The notes beneath the pieces are model-generated. The model was given only the letters and a program-made list of their open reading frames with translations. It had not been told where the DNA came from and ran no database searches. A stretch of DNA of 64,000 bases from Flammeovirga sp. OC4 (GTDB taxonomy: Bacteria; Bacteroidota; Bacteroidia; Cytophagales; Flammeovirgaceae), in NCBI RefSeq assembly GCF_000812565.1, contig NZ_JTAM01000011.1, positions 1 to 64,000 of the forward strand. Direction: 5' to 3'. Below, piece by piece: positions 45,284 through 56,607 of the stretch (position 1 is its first letter; each line of letters begins with the position of its first letter). A program made the position numbers and the translations under genes.

Positions 45284-48200
45284 TTAGAATCCTGTAGTCA
45301 GGTGTCTTTCTCTAGAATCAATTAATGCTTCATACTCTTCTTTAGAGCCCACACGAATTGTTTCATAGTCACGAAGACCTGTACCCGCAGGAATCAAGTG
45401 GCCTACGATAACGTTTTCTTTCAATCCAACTAGTTCATCACGCTTACCTCTAATAGAAGCTTCACTTAATACTTTAGTTGTCTCTTGGAAAGAGGCTGCT
45501 GAAATAAACGACTTCGTATCCAATGACGCTTGAGTGATACCTTGAAGCGTAGGTCTTGAAATTGCCGGCTGTGCATCACGAACCTTCATTTCTTTCATAT
45601 CTCTACGTTTCAACGATGAGTTTTCATCACGCATCTCACGGAATGAGATTAACGCACCCGCCTTGAATCTTGCTGAGTCACCTGCATCCGTAACGATCTT
45701 CATGCTAAGCACTTTATCGTTTTCTTCACGGAATGTAAATTTCTCAACTACTTGACCAGGCAAGAATGTTGTATCACCATTATCTTCGATAACGACTTTT
45801 TGCATCATTTGACGTACAATTACCTCAATGTGCTTATCGTTAATTTTTACACCTTGTAGACGGTATACATCTTGAATTTCATTTACCAAGTACTCTTGTA
45901 CAGCAGTTGGTCCTTTAATTTTCAAGATATCTGCAGGAGTGATTGCACCATCTGAAAGTGGCATACCCGCTCTCACATAGTCATTCTCCTGAACTAGGAT
46001 GTGCTTCGATAAGTTCACCATGTAACGACGTTTCACACCGTCACGTGACTCAACGAATAACTCACGGTTTGCACGTTTTACCGCACCATAAGTCACAATA
46101 CCATCAATTTCAGATACTACAGCTGGAGATGATGGGTTACGTGCTTCGAATAATTCCGTTACACGAGGAAGACCACCGGTAATATCTCGAGATTTACCAG
46201 CAGAACGAGGGATCTTCACTAGAATATCACCCGACTTCACTTTCTGACCATCTTCAACAGTTAAACGAGCATCTGTTGGTAAGTTGGATGCCACTGTTTC
46301 GCCGTTATCACCCGCAATATGGATGATTGGGTTTTTAGTTTTATCCTTAGTATCGATAATTACTTTCTCTTCGTAGCCCGTCATTTCATCCGTTTCTACG
46401 CGGTAAGTAATATCTCTTTCGATTGATTCGAATTCAGTTACACCGTCGTACTGAGCAAGGATTACGGCGTTAAATGGATCCCATGAACAAATCACGTCAC
46501 CTTCTTCTACCATATCACCTTCTTTCACACTTAGGTATGAACCGTACTGAATATGAGCATTGAATAATACTTTACCCTCTTCGTCTAAGATGTTTAATTC
46601 AGCTGTACGAGCCATTACTACATCTTTAGCATCACCTTGAGGATCAGTACTCTTCACTGACTTCATTTCAATGAATTCTACTTTACCAGCTTTCTTCGCT
46701 TTCAATGAAGCATCAGTTGCAATGTGGGATGCCACACCACCGACGTGGAATGTACGTAGTGTCAACTGAGTACCTGGCTCACCAATTGATTGTGCAGCAA
46801 TTACACCAACTGATTCACCTTTTCCTGCTACGCCACCTGTTGCCAAGTTTTTACCGTAACATTTCTCACAAACACCCTTACGAGTTTCACAAGTCAATAC
46901 TGATCTTACTTCAACTTCCTCGATACCTGCTTCTTCAATTTCCTGAGCAATTTCTGGTGTAATAGCACCAGTTGCAGGAACAATGATTTCACCAGTTTCA
47001 GGATGCTCAACATCGTTCAATGAAGTACGTCCTTCGATTCTGTCTGATAAAGCTTCTTTGATCTCATCGTTTTCTTTCAATGGAGTTACTGTAAGACCAC
47101 GTAATGTACCACAGTCTACTTCAGTAACAACCACGTCTTGAGCAACGTCTACCAAACGACGAGTTAGGTAACCCGCATCGGCAGTTTTCAAGGCTGTATC
47201 GGCTAGACCTTTACGAGCACCGTGAGTTGAGATAAAGTATTCCAATACATCCAAACCTTCTTTAAAGTTTGAAAGAATTGGGTTTTCAATAATGTTCGCA
47301 CCTGAAGCACCACCTAAGTTTTTCTGAGGCTTGGCCATTAGACCCCTCATACCACCTAACTGACGAATCTGCTCTCTTGAACCACGGGCTCCTGAGTGCA
47401 TCATCATATAGATAGAGTTGAAACCTTGGTTATCCTCTTCCATTTGCGTCATTACAGTAGACGTCAACATGTTGTTTGTCTTCGTCCAAACGTCAATCAC
47501 TTGGTTGTAACGTTCGTTATCAGTGATAAGACCCATCATGAAGTTGTTACGGATGATATCTACTTCACCTTTCGCATCTTCAATTAATTCTGCTTTTTCT
47601 TTAGGGATAATGATTTCATCCAAACCGAATGAAAGACCACCTTTATAGGCCATCTGGAAACCTTCGTGTTTGATATCATCCAAGAACTGAGCAGCACGAG
47701 CCATACCTACGATGTCTACCACTTTCGCGATAATCACCTGTAATGCTTTCTTAGAAAGTAGTTCGTTTACGAAACCTACTTCTTCAGGAACGTGTTGGTT
47801 GAATAATACACGACCAGCTACTGTCTCGATGAATTTCTCCTCAAGCTCACCAGTCTCATCATTCAATTCTTTTCCTTTTACGAAGATCCATGCGTGACGA
47901 GAGATTGCTCCTTCGTTCAATGCAATGATCACTTCTTCTGACGAGTAGAATGTCATACCTTCACCTTTCACGATTTCCGTGTCAGTAGTACGACGTCCTT
48001 TTGTCATATAATATAGACCTAATACCATATCCTGAGAAGGTACGGCGATAGGTTTACCATTGGCTGGGTTTAGGATGTTATGCGATGCTAACATCAATAG
48101 AGATGCCTCTAATACTGCTTCATGTCCAAGAGGAACGTGAACGGCCATCTGGTCACCATCGAAATCGGCGTTGAAGGCTGTTGTTACTAATGGGTGTAAT

Positions 48201-49615
48201 TGGATTGCTTTACCCTCGATTAATTTCGGTTGGAAAGCTTGGATACCCAATCTGTGAAGTGTAGGGGCACGGTTTAGTAGTACTGGATGACCTTTCAATA
48301 CGTTTTCAAGGATATCCCAAACTACTGGATCTTTACGGTCAACGATTTTCTTCGCTGATTTTACCGTTTTTACGATACCACGCTCGATCAGCTTACGAAT
48401 AATGAACGGCTTGAATAATTCAGCTGCCATATTCTTAGGAAGACCACACTCGTGTAATTTAAGCTCTGGACCTACTACAATTACAGAACGACCTGAGTAG
48501 TCCACACGCTTACCTAATAAGTTTTGACGGAAACGACCTTGCTTACCTTTCAACATGTCTGAAAGTGATTTCAATGGACGGTTACCATCAGAACGCACTG
48601 CATTAACTTTACGTGAGTTGTCAAATAATGAATCAACTGCTTCTTGAAGCATACGCTTCTCATTACGTAAGATAACTTCTGGTGCTTTAATATCGATCAG
48701 ACGCTTCAGACGGTTGTTACGGATGATTACTCTTCTGTACAAGTCGTTCAAGTCTGACGTTGCAAAACGGCCACCATCTAGAGGTACCAATGGACGTAAT
48801 TCTGGTGGAATTACTGGAACCATACGGATTACCATCCATTCAGGGCGGTTTTCAATTCTAGTTTTCGCATCACGGAATGCTTCCACTACACGAAGACGTT
48901 TTAATGCTTCTGCTTTACGTTGTTGCGAAGTATCGTTGTTCGCTTGGTCACGTAATGCTGCAGCCATATCTTCCAGTTTAGTACGAGCTAAAAGCATTTC
49001 TAATGCCTCAGCACCCATCTTTGCGATGAACTTGTCTGGATGATCGTCTTCTAATTGTCGGTTTTCGCTTGGTAGCTTATCCATGATGTCAAGATATTCA
49101 TCCTCTGTAAGGAAGTCCATCTTTGCGATGCCGTCGGCTTCTTTAACACCTGCTTGGATTACTACATAGCGCTCGTAGTAAATGATTTGATCAAGTTTCT
49201 TCGTTGGTAAACCTAATAGGTAACCAATCTTGTTCGGTAACGAACGGAAGTACCAGATGTGAGCAACAGGAACAACTAATTGGATGTGTCCCATTCTTTC
49301 ACGACGCACCTTCTTTTCTGTCACCTCAACACCACAACGGTCACAGATAATACCTTTGTAACGGATACGTTTGTATTTACCACAGTGGCACTCCCAGTCC
49401 TTTACAGGTCCGAAGATACGCTCACAGAACAAACCTCCCATTTCCGGCTTATACGTACGGTAGTTGATGGTTTCTGGTTGAGTCACTTCACCGTGAGAGC
49501 TTTCCAAAATTGATTCTGGAGAGGCCAAACTCACTGTTACTGAAGTGAAATCGTTATTGATCTTTTTGTTTTTTCTAAACGACATTTGCAATTTGCGGTT
49601 TTCTTGAATCTGCAA
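45284..49615 (-). CDS. rpoC: DNA-directed RNA polymerase subunit beta'
   Basis: The 1443-residue beta' subunit carries the catalytic [10 protein letters not shown] loop (Asp484, Asp486, Asp488 bind Mg). The N-terminal zinc site is [20 protein letters not shown] and the second zinc cluster is [13 protein letters not shown]. Length is normal for Bacteroidota. Unusually, rpoB is not upstream. The next gene on this strand (49882-51054) is an unrelated regulator 266 bp away, so rpoC must have its own promoter. I see no rpoB remnant in the gap. Confidence 0.99.
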   Translation of the reverse strand: MQIQENRKLQMSFRKNKKINNDFTSVTVSLASPESILESSHGEVTQPETINYRTYKPEMGGLFCERIFGPVKDWECHCGKYKRIRYKGIICDRCGVEVTEKKVRRERMGHIQLVVPVAHIWYFRSLPNKIGYLLGLPTKKLDQIIYYERYVVIQAGVKEADGIAKMDFLTEDEYLDIMDKLPSENRQLEDDHPDKFIAKMGAEALEMLLARTKLEDMAAALRDQANNDTSQQRKAEALKRLRVVEAFRDAKTRIENRPEWMVIRMVPVIPPELRPLVPLDGGRFATSDLNDLYRRVIIRNNRLKRLIDIKAPEVILRNEKRMLQEAVDSLFDNSRKVNAVRSDGNRPLKSLSDMLKGKQGRFRQNLLGKRVDYSGRSVIVVGPELKLHECGLPKNMAAELFKPFIIRKLIERGIVKTVKSAKKIVDRKDPVVWDILENVLKGHPVLLNRAPTLHRLGIQAFQPKLIEGKAIQLHPLVTTAFNADFDGDQMAVHVPLGHEAVLEASLLMLASHNILNPANGKPIAVPSQDMVLGLYYMTKGRRTTDTEIVKGEGMTFYSSEEVIIALNEGAISRHAWIFVKGKELNDETGELEEKFIETVAGRVLFNQHVPEEVGFVNELLSKKALQVIIAKVVDIVGMARAAQFLDDIKHEGFQMAYKGGLSFGLDEIIIPKEKAELIEDAKGEVDIIRNNFMMGLITDNERYNQVIDVWTKTNNMLTSTVMTQMEEDNQGFNSIYMMMHSGARGSREQIRQLGGMRGLMAKPQKNLGGASGANIIENPILSNFKEGLDVLEYFISTHGARKGLADTALKTADAGYLTRRLVDVAQDVVVTEVDCGTLRGLTVTPLKENDEIKEALSDRIEGRTSLNDVEHPETGEIIVPATGAITPEIAQEIEEAGIEEVEVRSVLTCETRKGVCEKCYGKNLATGGVAGKGESVGVIAAQSIGEPGTQLTLRTFHVGGVASHIATDASLKAKKAGKVEFIEMKSVKSTDPQGDAKDVVMARTAELNILDEEGKVLFNAHIQYGSYLSVKEGDMVEEGDVICSWDPFNAVILAQYDGVTEFESIERDITYRVETDEMTGYEEKVIIDTKDKTKNPIIHIAGDNGETVASNLPTDARLTVEDGQKVKSGDILVKIPRSAGKSRDITGGLPRVTELFEARNPSSPAVVSEIDGIVTYGAVKRANRELFVESRDGVKRRYMVNLSKHILVQENDYVRAGMPLSDGAITPADILKIKGPTAVQEYLVNEIQDVYRLQGVKINDKHIEVIVRQMMQKVVIEDNGDTTFLPGQVVEKFTFREENDKVLSMKIVTDAGDSARFKAGALISFREMRDENSSLKRRDMKEMKVRDAQPAISRPTLQGITQASLDTKSFISAASFQETTKVLSEASIRGKRDELVGLKENVIVGHLIPAGTGLRDYETIRVGSKEEYEALIDSRERHLTTGF

Positions 49616-49881
49616 ATATAGAAACTAATAAGCAAAAATTCCATTATACACAAAGAAAATAGCTCTAATTTTCAAATAAATAAAAATTAAAATTATAACT
49701 CACTGTATTTCAGATATTTTCAAGAGGGCTATGAATTCATAATTTTCTTTAACAAAGACAACAGAAATAGCTTTTGGTATAGTTCTACTTTTCAGTTCAA
49801 TGAAAATAACTCTTTTATTGTCAAGTATTAATCAATTCGCAGATTATTATTTCTGATTTTAGTCAGTAACAAAGAGTCCAT

Positions 49882-51054
49882 TTAGAAAGTAACCACCAAC
49901 TCTTCTTTCAAACTTAAGTTGATTCTTTCTTTTCCTTCCGCCATTAATACAGCTGTAAAATTTTGTTCATCGACTTGATGACGGTCTTGAAAAGCATGAA
50001 GTGAATCTGTATTCGTGAAAAACTCTACTGCAGCCATTACACCTATATCATGATTCGAAAAGAAAAAGAATTGCGTTCGACCTTGAGGTGTCTTTGTTTT
50101 TGAAACTATCGTAAAGTCCTTTTTCAAATCTTTACTACTACTCTTAAAAAGCCTCTCATCTCCAGTAACTTTGTTGGTATATAATAATTTCTTGTCGTCT
50201 ATTTTAAAGTGTGGGTTGAATTGATTGAACAAGTACACAAAATCACTTTGGTTATAAAATCGACCTACATAAATAAGGTTACCATTTTTAATATTGGTAA
50301 AGGAAGTGTGCGTTGCATATTTTATAAAGAGTTCTTTATCCCACTTCTGAAAATACCTTCCCAAATCATAAGTAGCATGTTCTGCCATTCGTGTCGAATA
50401 ATAAAGATCTGTAATTCTGGTTTTATCTTTCAATTCAGGGTGCTTTTCGATCACTTGTAAATACTCCTCTATATTATTAATATTAAAATCCCGTGTCCAA
50501 CCCTCATTTCCAGAAATAGTCTTTCCCCTATATCCAAAAGCGTCTCCTATATATAGGTGTGTAGGCTGTTGGCTATCCATAAATTCTTGCCACAATGGTG
50601 AAATAGCTTCAGGTCGATTCCACCAAAAACTAAAAAATAACACCAATACCATGACACCATAAGGTAAGTATTTTGACACCAGTCCAAGTTGTTCTTGCAA
50701 GTGGACATTTGGTGGTTCATTGGGAGTATTTTTTTCAAAGTGTACTCCATACTGTCCTTTTTCAATTAATAACTTCCATTCGTCATTGACTCCATCTGAA
50801 TTATAATAGGCTTCTAATTTCTTTCTAAGATTATACACATTTACTCTTACCCTTGAATTACTTTTCGCTTCGGGGTCACCTCTAAAAAACTCTATTTCAA
50901 TCACCCCTTCTTTCAAAGGAGTATTCTGGAATGTTGCTTCAGCAAGGTATCTTAATAATGCGATCGATGTAGGTGCATTTTTAAAAGTATTGCTCTGAAG
51001 TATGTTATCTACAATTTGTTGTTGTTGCTCTTTGGTTGGTATTTGTTGCCTCAT
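49882..51054 (-). CDS. Membrane-anchored winged-helix transcriptional regulator
   Basis: The start is placed at ATG 51054 (MRQQIPT). A longer frame would begin with TTG at 51090, within a promoter-like ATTTGCCCC. The 390-residue protein has an N-terminal winged-helix-like domain (about 1-100; SNSRVRVNVYNLRKKLEAYY, LLIEKGQYGVHF). A single membrane helix follows (about 122-138, YGVMVLVLFFSFWW), then a periplasmic domain of about 250 residues of unknown fold. This is the layout of CadC-like one-step membrane sensors. It is divergent from the GH2-GH29 operon and probably controls it. I do not know its ligand. Confidence 0.75.
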   Translation of the reverse strand: MRQQIPTKEQQQQIVDNILQSNTFKNAPTSIALLRYLAEATFQNTPLKEGVIEIEFFRGDPEAKSNSRVRVNVYNLRKKLEAYYNSDGVNDEWKLLIEKGQYGVHFEKNTPNEPPNVHLQEQLGLVSKYLPYGVMVLVLFFSFWWNRPEAISPLWQEFMDSQQPTHLYIGDAFGYRGKTISGNEGWTRDFNINNIEEYLQVIEKHPELKDKTRITDLYYSTRMAEHATYDLGRYFQKWDKELFIKYATHTSFTNIKNGNLIYVGRFYNQSDFVYLFNQFNPHFKIDDKKLLYTNKVTGDERLFKSSSKDLKKDFTIVSKTKTPQGRTQFFFFSNHDIGVMAAVEFFTNTDSLHAFQDRHQVDEQNFTAVLMAEGKERINLSLKEELVVTF

Positions 51055-51106
51055 AAAAAAAGGATAAAAATGATGAAAAAATAGGGGCAAATCATGCTTT
51101 TAACGA

Positions 51107-51138
51107 TCACTTTAACCGTTATAGTGACCGTTATGGTG
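51107..51138. promoter_or_regulatory. Tandem 12-bp operator-like repeats before the GH2 gene
   Basis: ACCGTTATAGTG (51115-51126) is followed without gap by ACCGTTATGGTG (51127-51138), 11 of 12 identical. CACTTTAAC-c-GTTATAGTG (51108-51126) also forms a near-perfect inverted repeat across the first unit. The site sits between the divergent regulator gene and the GH2-GH29 operon and is a plausible binding site for that regulator. Confidence 0.5.
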
Positions 51139-51199
51139 CTGCTGAAGACATAGTTTCTCTTCCAATAGTCTGTTATTTGAAATCAAATCACAAAGTATT

Positions 51200-54055
51200 A
51201 TGAAGATAGAACAACAAATTAATTTCAGACGACAGATAGTTCCCTTTTTCGGTCTATTTGTAATTTACTCCCTATTTTTTTTAGGATCTACGACTGCTCA
51301 AAATGCTCAACAAACAGAAATTAGATATTTAACAGGAACAGACAAGGACCATACATCACCTTGGGAATTCTACTGTTCATCGGGTCAAAACAGTAAAAAA
51401 TGGACAACTATTGAAACGCCTTCATGTTGGGAACTCCAAGGGTTCGGGCATTATAATTACGGTCACGATCCTTTTGAGAAAAGAGTCAATGAATATGGAT
51501 TATATCAACACCACTTTTCTGTTCCTAAATCTTGGAAAAATAAAACAGTCAAGATTGTTTTTGAAGGAGTGATGACAGACGCTGAGGTTAAAATCAATGG
51601 AAAGTTGGCCGGTGCAATTCATCAAGGGGCATTTTATGAGTTCAAATATGATATCACAAGCCTGCTTAAATATGGAAATGAAAACCTTATTGAAGTCAAA
51701 GTAAATAAAGCCTCTAGTAATGCATCCATCAATCATGCAGAACGTAAAGCAGACTTTTGGATTTTTGGAGGTATTTATCGACCTGTATACTTAGAAGTGT
51801 TACCTCAAAAGCACATTAATCGAATAGCTATAGATGCAAAAGCAAATGGTCAAATTACTGCTGATGTGTTTTTAGGAAAAAATATAGAAGGTGATCTAAA
51901 GGCTAGACTTTTAGACTTGAAAGGTAATCTTGTCCAAGAACTTAATCTTGACCTTTCAAAATCAGATCAAAAATGGCAAATAAAAACGCTTGCAAGTAAC
52001 ATTAAAACATGGAACCCTGAATCTCCCCACCTCTATCAATTAGAATTGTCATTATTCAATAAAAAAGGACAACTCCAACATCAAATCAAACAACGCATTG
52101 GATTCAGAACAGTAAAACTCTATGAAGGTGATGGCATTTATGTGAATGGTCAGCGTATAAAATTCAAAGGAGTCAACCGTCATTCCTTTTACCCCTCTTC
52201 AGGAAGAACTACAAGTAAGGCATTAAGTATTGAACATGTTGAAATGATGAAAGACATGAATATGAATGCGGTTCGTATGTCACATTATCCTCCTGATGTT
52301 CATTTTTTAGATGTATGTGATTCTTTGGGACTTTTTGTCATTAATGAAGTTTGTACATGGCATTCTCCCTCATTAGATACAGAGGTAGGTGAAAAGATCG
52401 TAAAGGAAACAGTGATTAGGGATGTCAACCACCCTTCCATTTTACTTTGGGCAAATGGTAATGAATCGGGTTGGAACACAGAGTTAGATGATGATTATGC
52501 AATATGGGATATTCAACAACGTGAGGTCATTCACCCTTGGAATATTTTTAATAAGACCAACACTCTTCATTATTTCCATTTCCATGGCTTAGCAAATGAT
52601 GGCCCTGCTACTGACAAGCTCTTTTTCCCTACCGAGTTTTTACATGGATTGTATGATGGCGGTCATGGAGCCGGTTTAGAAGATTATTGGGAAAAGATGT
52701 GGAATATGCCTAACAATGCAGGTGGATTCCTTTGGGATTTTGCGGATGAAGCCGTCGTCAGAACAGATAAAAAAGGTGTGTTAGATACAGACGGTAATCA
52801 CGCTGCAGATGGCATTATTGGTCCTTATGGAGAGAAGGAAGCGAGCTATTTTACCATCAAAGAAATATGGTCTCCTATTTTTATTGAGGACCGTACGATC
52901 AAAAATGATTTCAATGGAATTTTCAGAGTTGAAAACCGATACCATTATACTTCCCTAGCATCTTGTAAAATGACAGCCAAATTGATCAGTTTCAAAGGAA
53001 ATAGAAACAAGATAATCGAAGAAAAAGCGATAAAACTTCCTTCATTAGAACCTGGTGAAAAAGGGATTTTCAAAGTCGAAAAAACGGATTCATGGAATAA
53101 AGCTGATGCACTTCACCTTACGGCATATGATCCTAATGGTAAAGAAATATTTACTTGGTCTTATCCGATTAAAACACCTGAAAAGATCCATCAAAAATTA
53201 ATTGAAGAAAAGGGTATCACTTCAAAGAAGAGCTTAAAAGTAAAACAGGAACAAGATAAAATCGTCATCACTTCAAGTTCATGTGAATTCACGTTCTCAA
53301 ATCAAACTGGAGAATTAAAAAAAGTCATTAAAAACAATCAGGTTATTCCTTTGTCAAACGGCCCTATTCTTCTTGGTAAAAAAGATAAAGTAGATACTGT
53401 TAAGGTCATCCCAATGGAAAACTACGTTGATATTATTGCTGTTTTCGAACCAAAAAATAAAATGCCTGAGTGGACGAAAATTGTGGTATTAAGTTCTGAT
53501 AGCATTAAGTGGCGTGTTCATCAGAATGGATTACTCGACCTTGAGGTTGAAATGAAAGGAAAGAAAAGGACAAAAGAGGTGTTAGGCATTTCTTTTAATT
53601 ATAAAGAGGAAGATGTAGCAGGGATGAAATGGCTTGGAGATGGTCCTTACAGAGTTTGGAGAAACAGAACCAAAGGTACTCGTTTTCAAGTTTGGGAAAA
53701 TGACTACAACAATACAATTACGGGAGAATCGGGGTTTGTATATCCAGAGTTTAAAGGTTACTTCTCACATTTCTATTGGGCTGAGCTGAAAAGCAAAGCA
53801 ACGAATGGATTTAAAGTATACTGTCATTCGCCTAATGTATTTCTAAGAATGCTTACACCTGAAAATCCAAGTGGAGATCCAAAAGGTAGAGTGACTCCAT
53901 TTTTCCCTAAAGGCGATCTCTCTTTTGTCTATAATATCCCTGCCATTGGTACTAAATTTCAAGAATCGAGTAGTACCGGACCTCATGGCAATGAAGAAAT
54001 CTATTATGGAAATAGTGACGATCCATTAAGAATTGAACTGACTTTTGAATTTTAA
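51200..54055 (+). CDS. Glycoside hydrolase family 2 beta-galactosidase-like enzyme
   Basis: The 951-residue protein has a signal peptide (about 1-33, ending TTAQ), a GH2 sugar-binding domain (about 80-200), an immunoglobulin-like domain (about 200-305) and a TIM barrel (about 310-570). The acid/base Glu422 lies in LLWANGNESGW and the probable nucleophile Glu479 in FPTEFLHGLYDGG. C-terminal beta domains follow. It hydrolyses beta-linked galactosides or related sugars, and the exact linkage is not clear. It is exported and co-transcribed with the GH29 fucosidase. A divergent membrane regulator sits upstream. Confidence 0.88.
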   Translation: MKIEQQINFRRQIVPFFGLFVIYSLFFLGSTTAQNAQQTEIRYLTGTDKDHTSPWEFYCSSGQNSKKWTTIETPSCWELQGFGHYNYGHDPFEKRVNEYGLYQHHFSVPKSWKNKTVKIVFEGVMTDAEVKINGKLAGAIHQGAFYEFKYDITSLLKYGNENLIEVKVNKASSNASINHAERKADFWIFGGIYRPVYLEVLPQKHINRIAIDAKANGQITADVFLGKNIEGDLKARLLDLKGNLVQELNLDLSKSDQKWQIKTLASNIKTWNPESPHLYQLELSLFNKKGQLQHQIKQRIGFRTVKLYEGDGIYVNGQRIKFKGVNRHSFYPSSGRTTSKALSIEHVEMMKDMNMNAVRMSHYPPDVHFLDVCDSLGLFVINEVCTWHSPSLDTEVGEKIVKETVIRDVNHPSILLWANGNESGWNTELDDDYAIWDIQQREVIHPWNIFNKTNTLHYFHFHGLANDGPATDKLFFPTEFLHGLYDGGHGAGLEDYWEKMWNMPNNAGGFLWDFADEAVVRTDKKGVLDTDGNHAADGIIGPYGEKEASYFTIKEIWSPIFIEDRTIKNDFNGIFRVENRYHYTSLASCKMTAKLISFKGNRNKIIEEKAIKLPSLEPGEKGIFKVEKTDSWNKADALHLTAYDPNGKEIFTWSYPIKTPEKIHQKLIEEKGITSKKSLKVKQEQDKIVITSSSCEFTFSNQTGELKKVIKNNQVIPLSNGPILLGKKDKVDTVKVIPMENYVDIIAVFEPKNKMPEWTKIVVLSSDSIKWRVHQNGLLDLEVEMKGKKRTKEVLGISFNYKEEDVAGMKWLGDGPYRVWRNRTKGTRFQVWENDYNNTITGESGFVYPEFKGYFSHFYWAELKSKATNGFKVYCHSPNVFLRMLTPENPSGDPKGRVTPFFPKGDLSFVYNIPAIGTKFQESSSTGPHGNEEIYYGNSDDPLRIELTFEF

Positions 54056-54068
54056 AAATGATATTGAA

Positions 54069-55586
54069 ATGAATCAACTAACAAAATTTACGTGGTTACT
54101 TCTTCTTCTAGGAATTACTATAAGTTGTAAAGAAACGACTTCTAAGGAACCTCAAGAATATAAACCAACATGGGAATCCCTATCGAAACATGATGCTACT
54201 CCCGAATGGTTTCAAGATGCAAAATTTGGTATTTACTTTCACTGGGGACCTTACAGTGTTCCGGCTTATGGTAGTGCATGGTACCCCTGTAATATGTATA
54301 TCAAAGGATCTAGCGTCAATAAATTTCATGAAGAACATTTTGGAAATATAAACGAGTTTGGGTACGAAGATTTTATCCCCTTATTCACTGCTGAACATTT
54401 CGATCCGGAAGATTGGGCGGAGTTATTTTTACAAGCAGGAGCCAAGTTTGCCGGCCCTGTAGCACAACATCATGATGGTTTTGCGATGTGGAATAGTGAA
54501 GTCAATCCTTGGAATGCTCAAGTCATGGGACCGAAAAGAGATATTTTGGGTGACATATTTCATTCACTCAAAAAAAGAAATATTAAAACACTCGCTACGT
54601 TTCACCACGCACGTAATGGTCAAAGAAATGTATCCACTCCTGAAAATTGGGGTAGAAATGGCTTCAACTCTCACTATCCTTACCACCCTGATTTACCTAC
54701 TGCCACAAAAGATCCTAAATTGAAAATGTTGTTTGGGAATTTTGACACGGAGGAAGCCTTCAATCAATATTGGCTAGATCAAGTCAATGAAGTAGTGGAT
54801 CAATACCAACCCGATATGATTTGGTTTGACTCTTGGCTCAACTTTATTCCTTCTTCTTACAGAAAAGAGATGTTGGCTCATTTTTTCAATGAAGGGGCTA
54901 AAAATGGTCAAGAAGTAGTCAGTTGCCACAAGCAAAATGATTTACCGATGGAATGTAGTGTTTTAGATTTTGAACAAGGTGGAAGGCGAGACATCTACCC
55001 TATTCCATGGATGACGGATATTACATTGGGAGAACATAAATGGATGTATGTGGAAGGACACCCCTACAAATCCTCTGCTTTGGTATTAAGAAATATGATT
55101 GATGTATGGAGTAAAAATGGCATTGTACTGTTGAATGTTTCCCCTAAAGCCAATGGAGTAATCAATCAGGAACAAAGAAGCATTTTGAAAGACATTGGTG
55201 ATTGGTTTAAAGTTTACGGAGAAGCCGTGTATGGCACTCGTCCCTATTATGTTTTTGGATATGGCAATGCCAAACCCTCACAAAGTACTCATGACGGTCA
55301 ATCTGCGAAAGTAAAGTATACTGCCAATGATGTCCGTTTTACGATTTCCAAAGACAACAAATCCGTGTATTTGTTTGTATTAGGCAAACCCAAAACAGGA
55401 AAAAGAATGAAAGTAAGGCCACTTGGTCTACATAGAAATTGCACACCTACGCCTATCAAAAGAATGATTGATTTAGGAACAGGCAAAGAAGTCAAATGGG
55501 AAATGAAAACAGATAATTTTTATTTTACTATTCCTGATGCACCACATCATGCGATTGCCAATGTGTACAAACTGGAGTTGGAATAA
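54069..55586 (+). CDS. Glycoside hydrolase family 29 alpha-L-fucosidase, lipoprotein
   Basis: The start is placed at ATG 54069, which begins a lipoprotein signal (MNQLTKFTWLLLLLGITISC). A frame from 54045 would add eight residues and overlap the GH2 gene. The 505-residue enzyme has the GH29 signatures: AKFGIYFHWGPYSVPAYGSAWY near the N-terminus, VAQHHDGFAMW, and the catalytic nucleophile Asp254 in PDMIWFDSW. It removes alpha-L-fucose, or in some members galactose, from glycans. The gene follows the GH2 gene by 14 bp, so the two enzymes probably act on one oligosaccharide at the cell surface and periplasm. Confidence 0.9.
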   Translation: MNQLTKFTWLLLLLGITISCKETTSKEPQEYKPTWESLSKHDATPEWFQDAKFGIYFHWGPYSVPAYGSAWYPCNMYIKGSSVNKFHEEHFGNINEFGYEDFIPLFTAEHFDPEDWAELFLQAGAKFAGPVAQHHDGFAMWNSEVNPWNAQVMGPKRDILGDIFHSLKKRNIKTLATFHHARNGQRNVSTPENWGRNGFNSHYPYHPDLPTATKDPKLKMLFGNFDTEEAFNQYWLDQVNEVVDQYQPDMIWFDSWLNFIPSSYRKEMLAHFFNEGAKNGQEVVSCHKQNDLPMECSVLDFEQGGRRDIYPIPWMTDITLGEHKWMYVEGHPYKSSALVLRNMIDVWSKNGIVLLNVSPKANGVINQEQRSILKDIGDWFKVYGEAVYGTRPYYVFGYGNAKPSQSTHDGQSAKVKYTANDVRFTISKDNKSVYLFVLGKPKTGKRMKVRPLGLHRNCTPTPIKRMIDLGTGKEVKWEMKTDNFYFTIPDAPHHAIANVYKLELE

Positions 55587-55695
55587 TGATAGGAATTGAT
55601 TTTTATAAAAAAGATTTTGTCAACCTCTACATTTCAGTTTTCTCTAAAATAACTCTTTTATCAATATGATTTTTTCCTAACTACTCATATTGGTC

Positions 55696-55703
55696 TATAT
55701 TTG
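55696..55703 (+). promoter_or_regulatory. -7 box upstream of the outer-membrane barrel gene
   Basis: TATATTTG, 44 nt before the start codon, matches TAnnTTTG. It suggests that the barrel gene is transcribed separately from the GH2-GH29 operon. Confidence 0.45.
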
Positions 55704-55746
55704 AATAGAAAATTAAAATGTGTCTTTTTAATTAATCAATTACAAA

Positions 55747-56433
55747 ATGAAAAAAATCAATCTCTTTTTCTGTTTCTTACTTTTTAGTTTATGTTCCTTT
55801 GGTCAAAAAATACCTGGAAACTTCTATTTAGACTTTGGAGCAACGATGTGGCAAGATGATAAGGGACTTGAATTAGAAACCCAATCTAGATCAATCTCTT
55901 TGGCTTATATGTATGAATTGGTATTGGATCAAAATGGGCAATTTACTTTTAACCCAGGAGTTGGTTACACTGCTGATAATTACTTTCTAAAAAATGGCGT
56001 GACGCTTTACAATAATGGTAGTCATACAGAACCTGTTGATGCTATCGGTAGCAATCAAAAATTGCGTAAAAGTAAGTTTGTTGGTAATTATGTAGATGTC
56101 CCATTAGAATTTAGATTTAGAACTCACCCCGGTAGAAATGCTTTCCGACTAGCTGTTGGAGCAAGGTTAAGTCTATTAGTAGATGGTCATACCAAAGTAA
56201 AATATGAAGATGAATTTGGTAATGTTCGTGTATCTAAAGACAAGGGGAATTTTAATTTGAATCGCTTTAAAGGTGGTTTAGTAGGTAGAATTGGTTATGG
56301 ATGGATTAACTTCTTCTGTTATTATGGCCTCACAAACACTTTTGAAAGTGATAAATTATTGAATACTGATGGAAATGCGTTCACGGGTACTGATAGACCT
56401 ATTACTATTGGTATTACAGTTTCGAATTTCTAG
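55747..56433 (+). CDS. Outer-membrane beta-barrel protein
   Basis: The 228-residue protein has a signal peptide (1-19, ending CSFGQ) followed by an OMP_b-brl-type barrel with alternating strands (FYLDFGATMWQ, FTFNPGVGYTAD, YVDVPLEFRFRT, FRLAVGARLSLLVDG) and a terminal Phe (TIGITVSNF). It is likely an eight-stranded porin-like barrel of unknown role. It has its own promoter-like box and a strong terminator. A link to the preceding glycosidases is possible only from position. Confidence 0.8.
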   Translation: MKKINLFFCFLLFSLCSFGQKIPGNFYLDFGATMWQDDKGLELETQSRSISLAYMYELVLDQNGQFTFNPGVGYTADNYFLKNGVTLYNNGSHTEPVDAIGSNQKLRKSKFVGNYVDVPLEFRFRTHPGRNAFRLAVGARLSLLVDGHTKVKYEDEFGNVRVSKDKGNFNLNRFKGGLVGRIGYGWINFFCYYGLTNTFESDKLLNTDGNAFTGTDRPITIGITVSNF

Positions 56434-56452
56434 ATTAAAAATACCTTTATTT

Positions 56453-56493
56453 AAAAGGCTACTTCGACAAAATTAGGGTCGAAGTAGCCTTTT
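56453..56493 (+). terminator. Terminator of the outer-membrane barrel gene
   Basis: AAAAGGCTACTTCGAC (56453-56468) pairs perfectly over 16 bp with GTCGAAGTAGCCTTTT (56478-56493) and is followed by T residues. Confidence 0.92.
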
Positions 56494-56607
56494 TTATTTC
56501 TGTATTCTATAATTATCATAAGATTATAACCACAAAAAGAATAATTTAAATAAATTCGTCACTGAACCTGTACTATAAAACCGTCAAATGATTTATATTT
56601 ACTAAAC

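Noticed and set aside
51055-51090. TTG start at 51090 for the membrane-bound regulator
   Set aside because: It would add twelve residues (PLFFHHFYPFF type) without family similarity and place the start inside a promoter-like ATTTGCCCC. ATG at 51054 is preferred.
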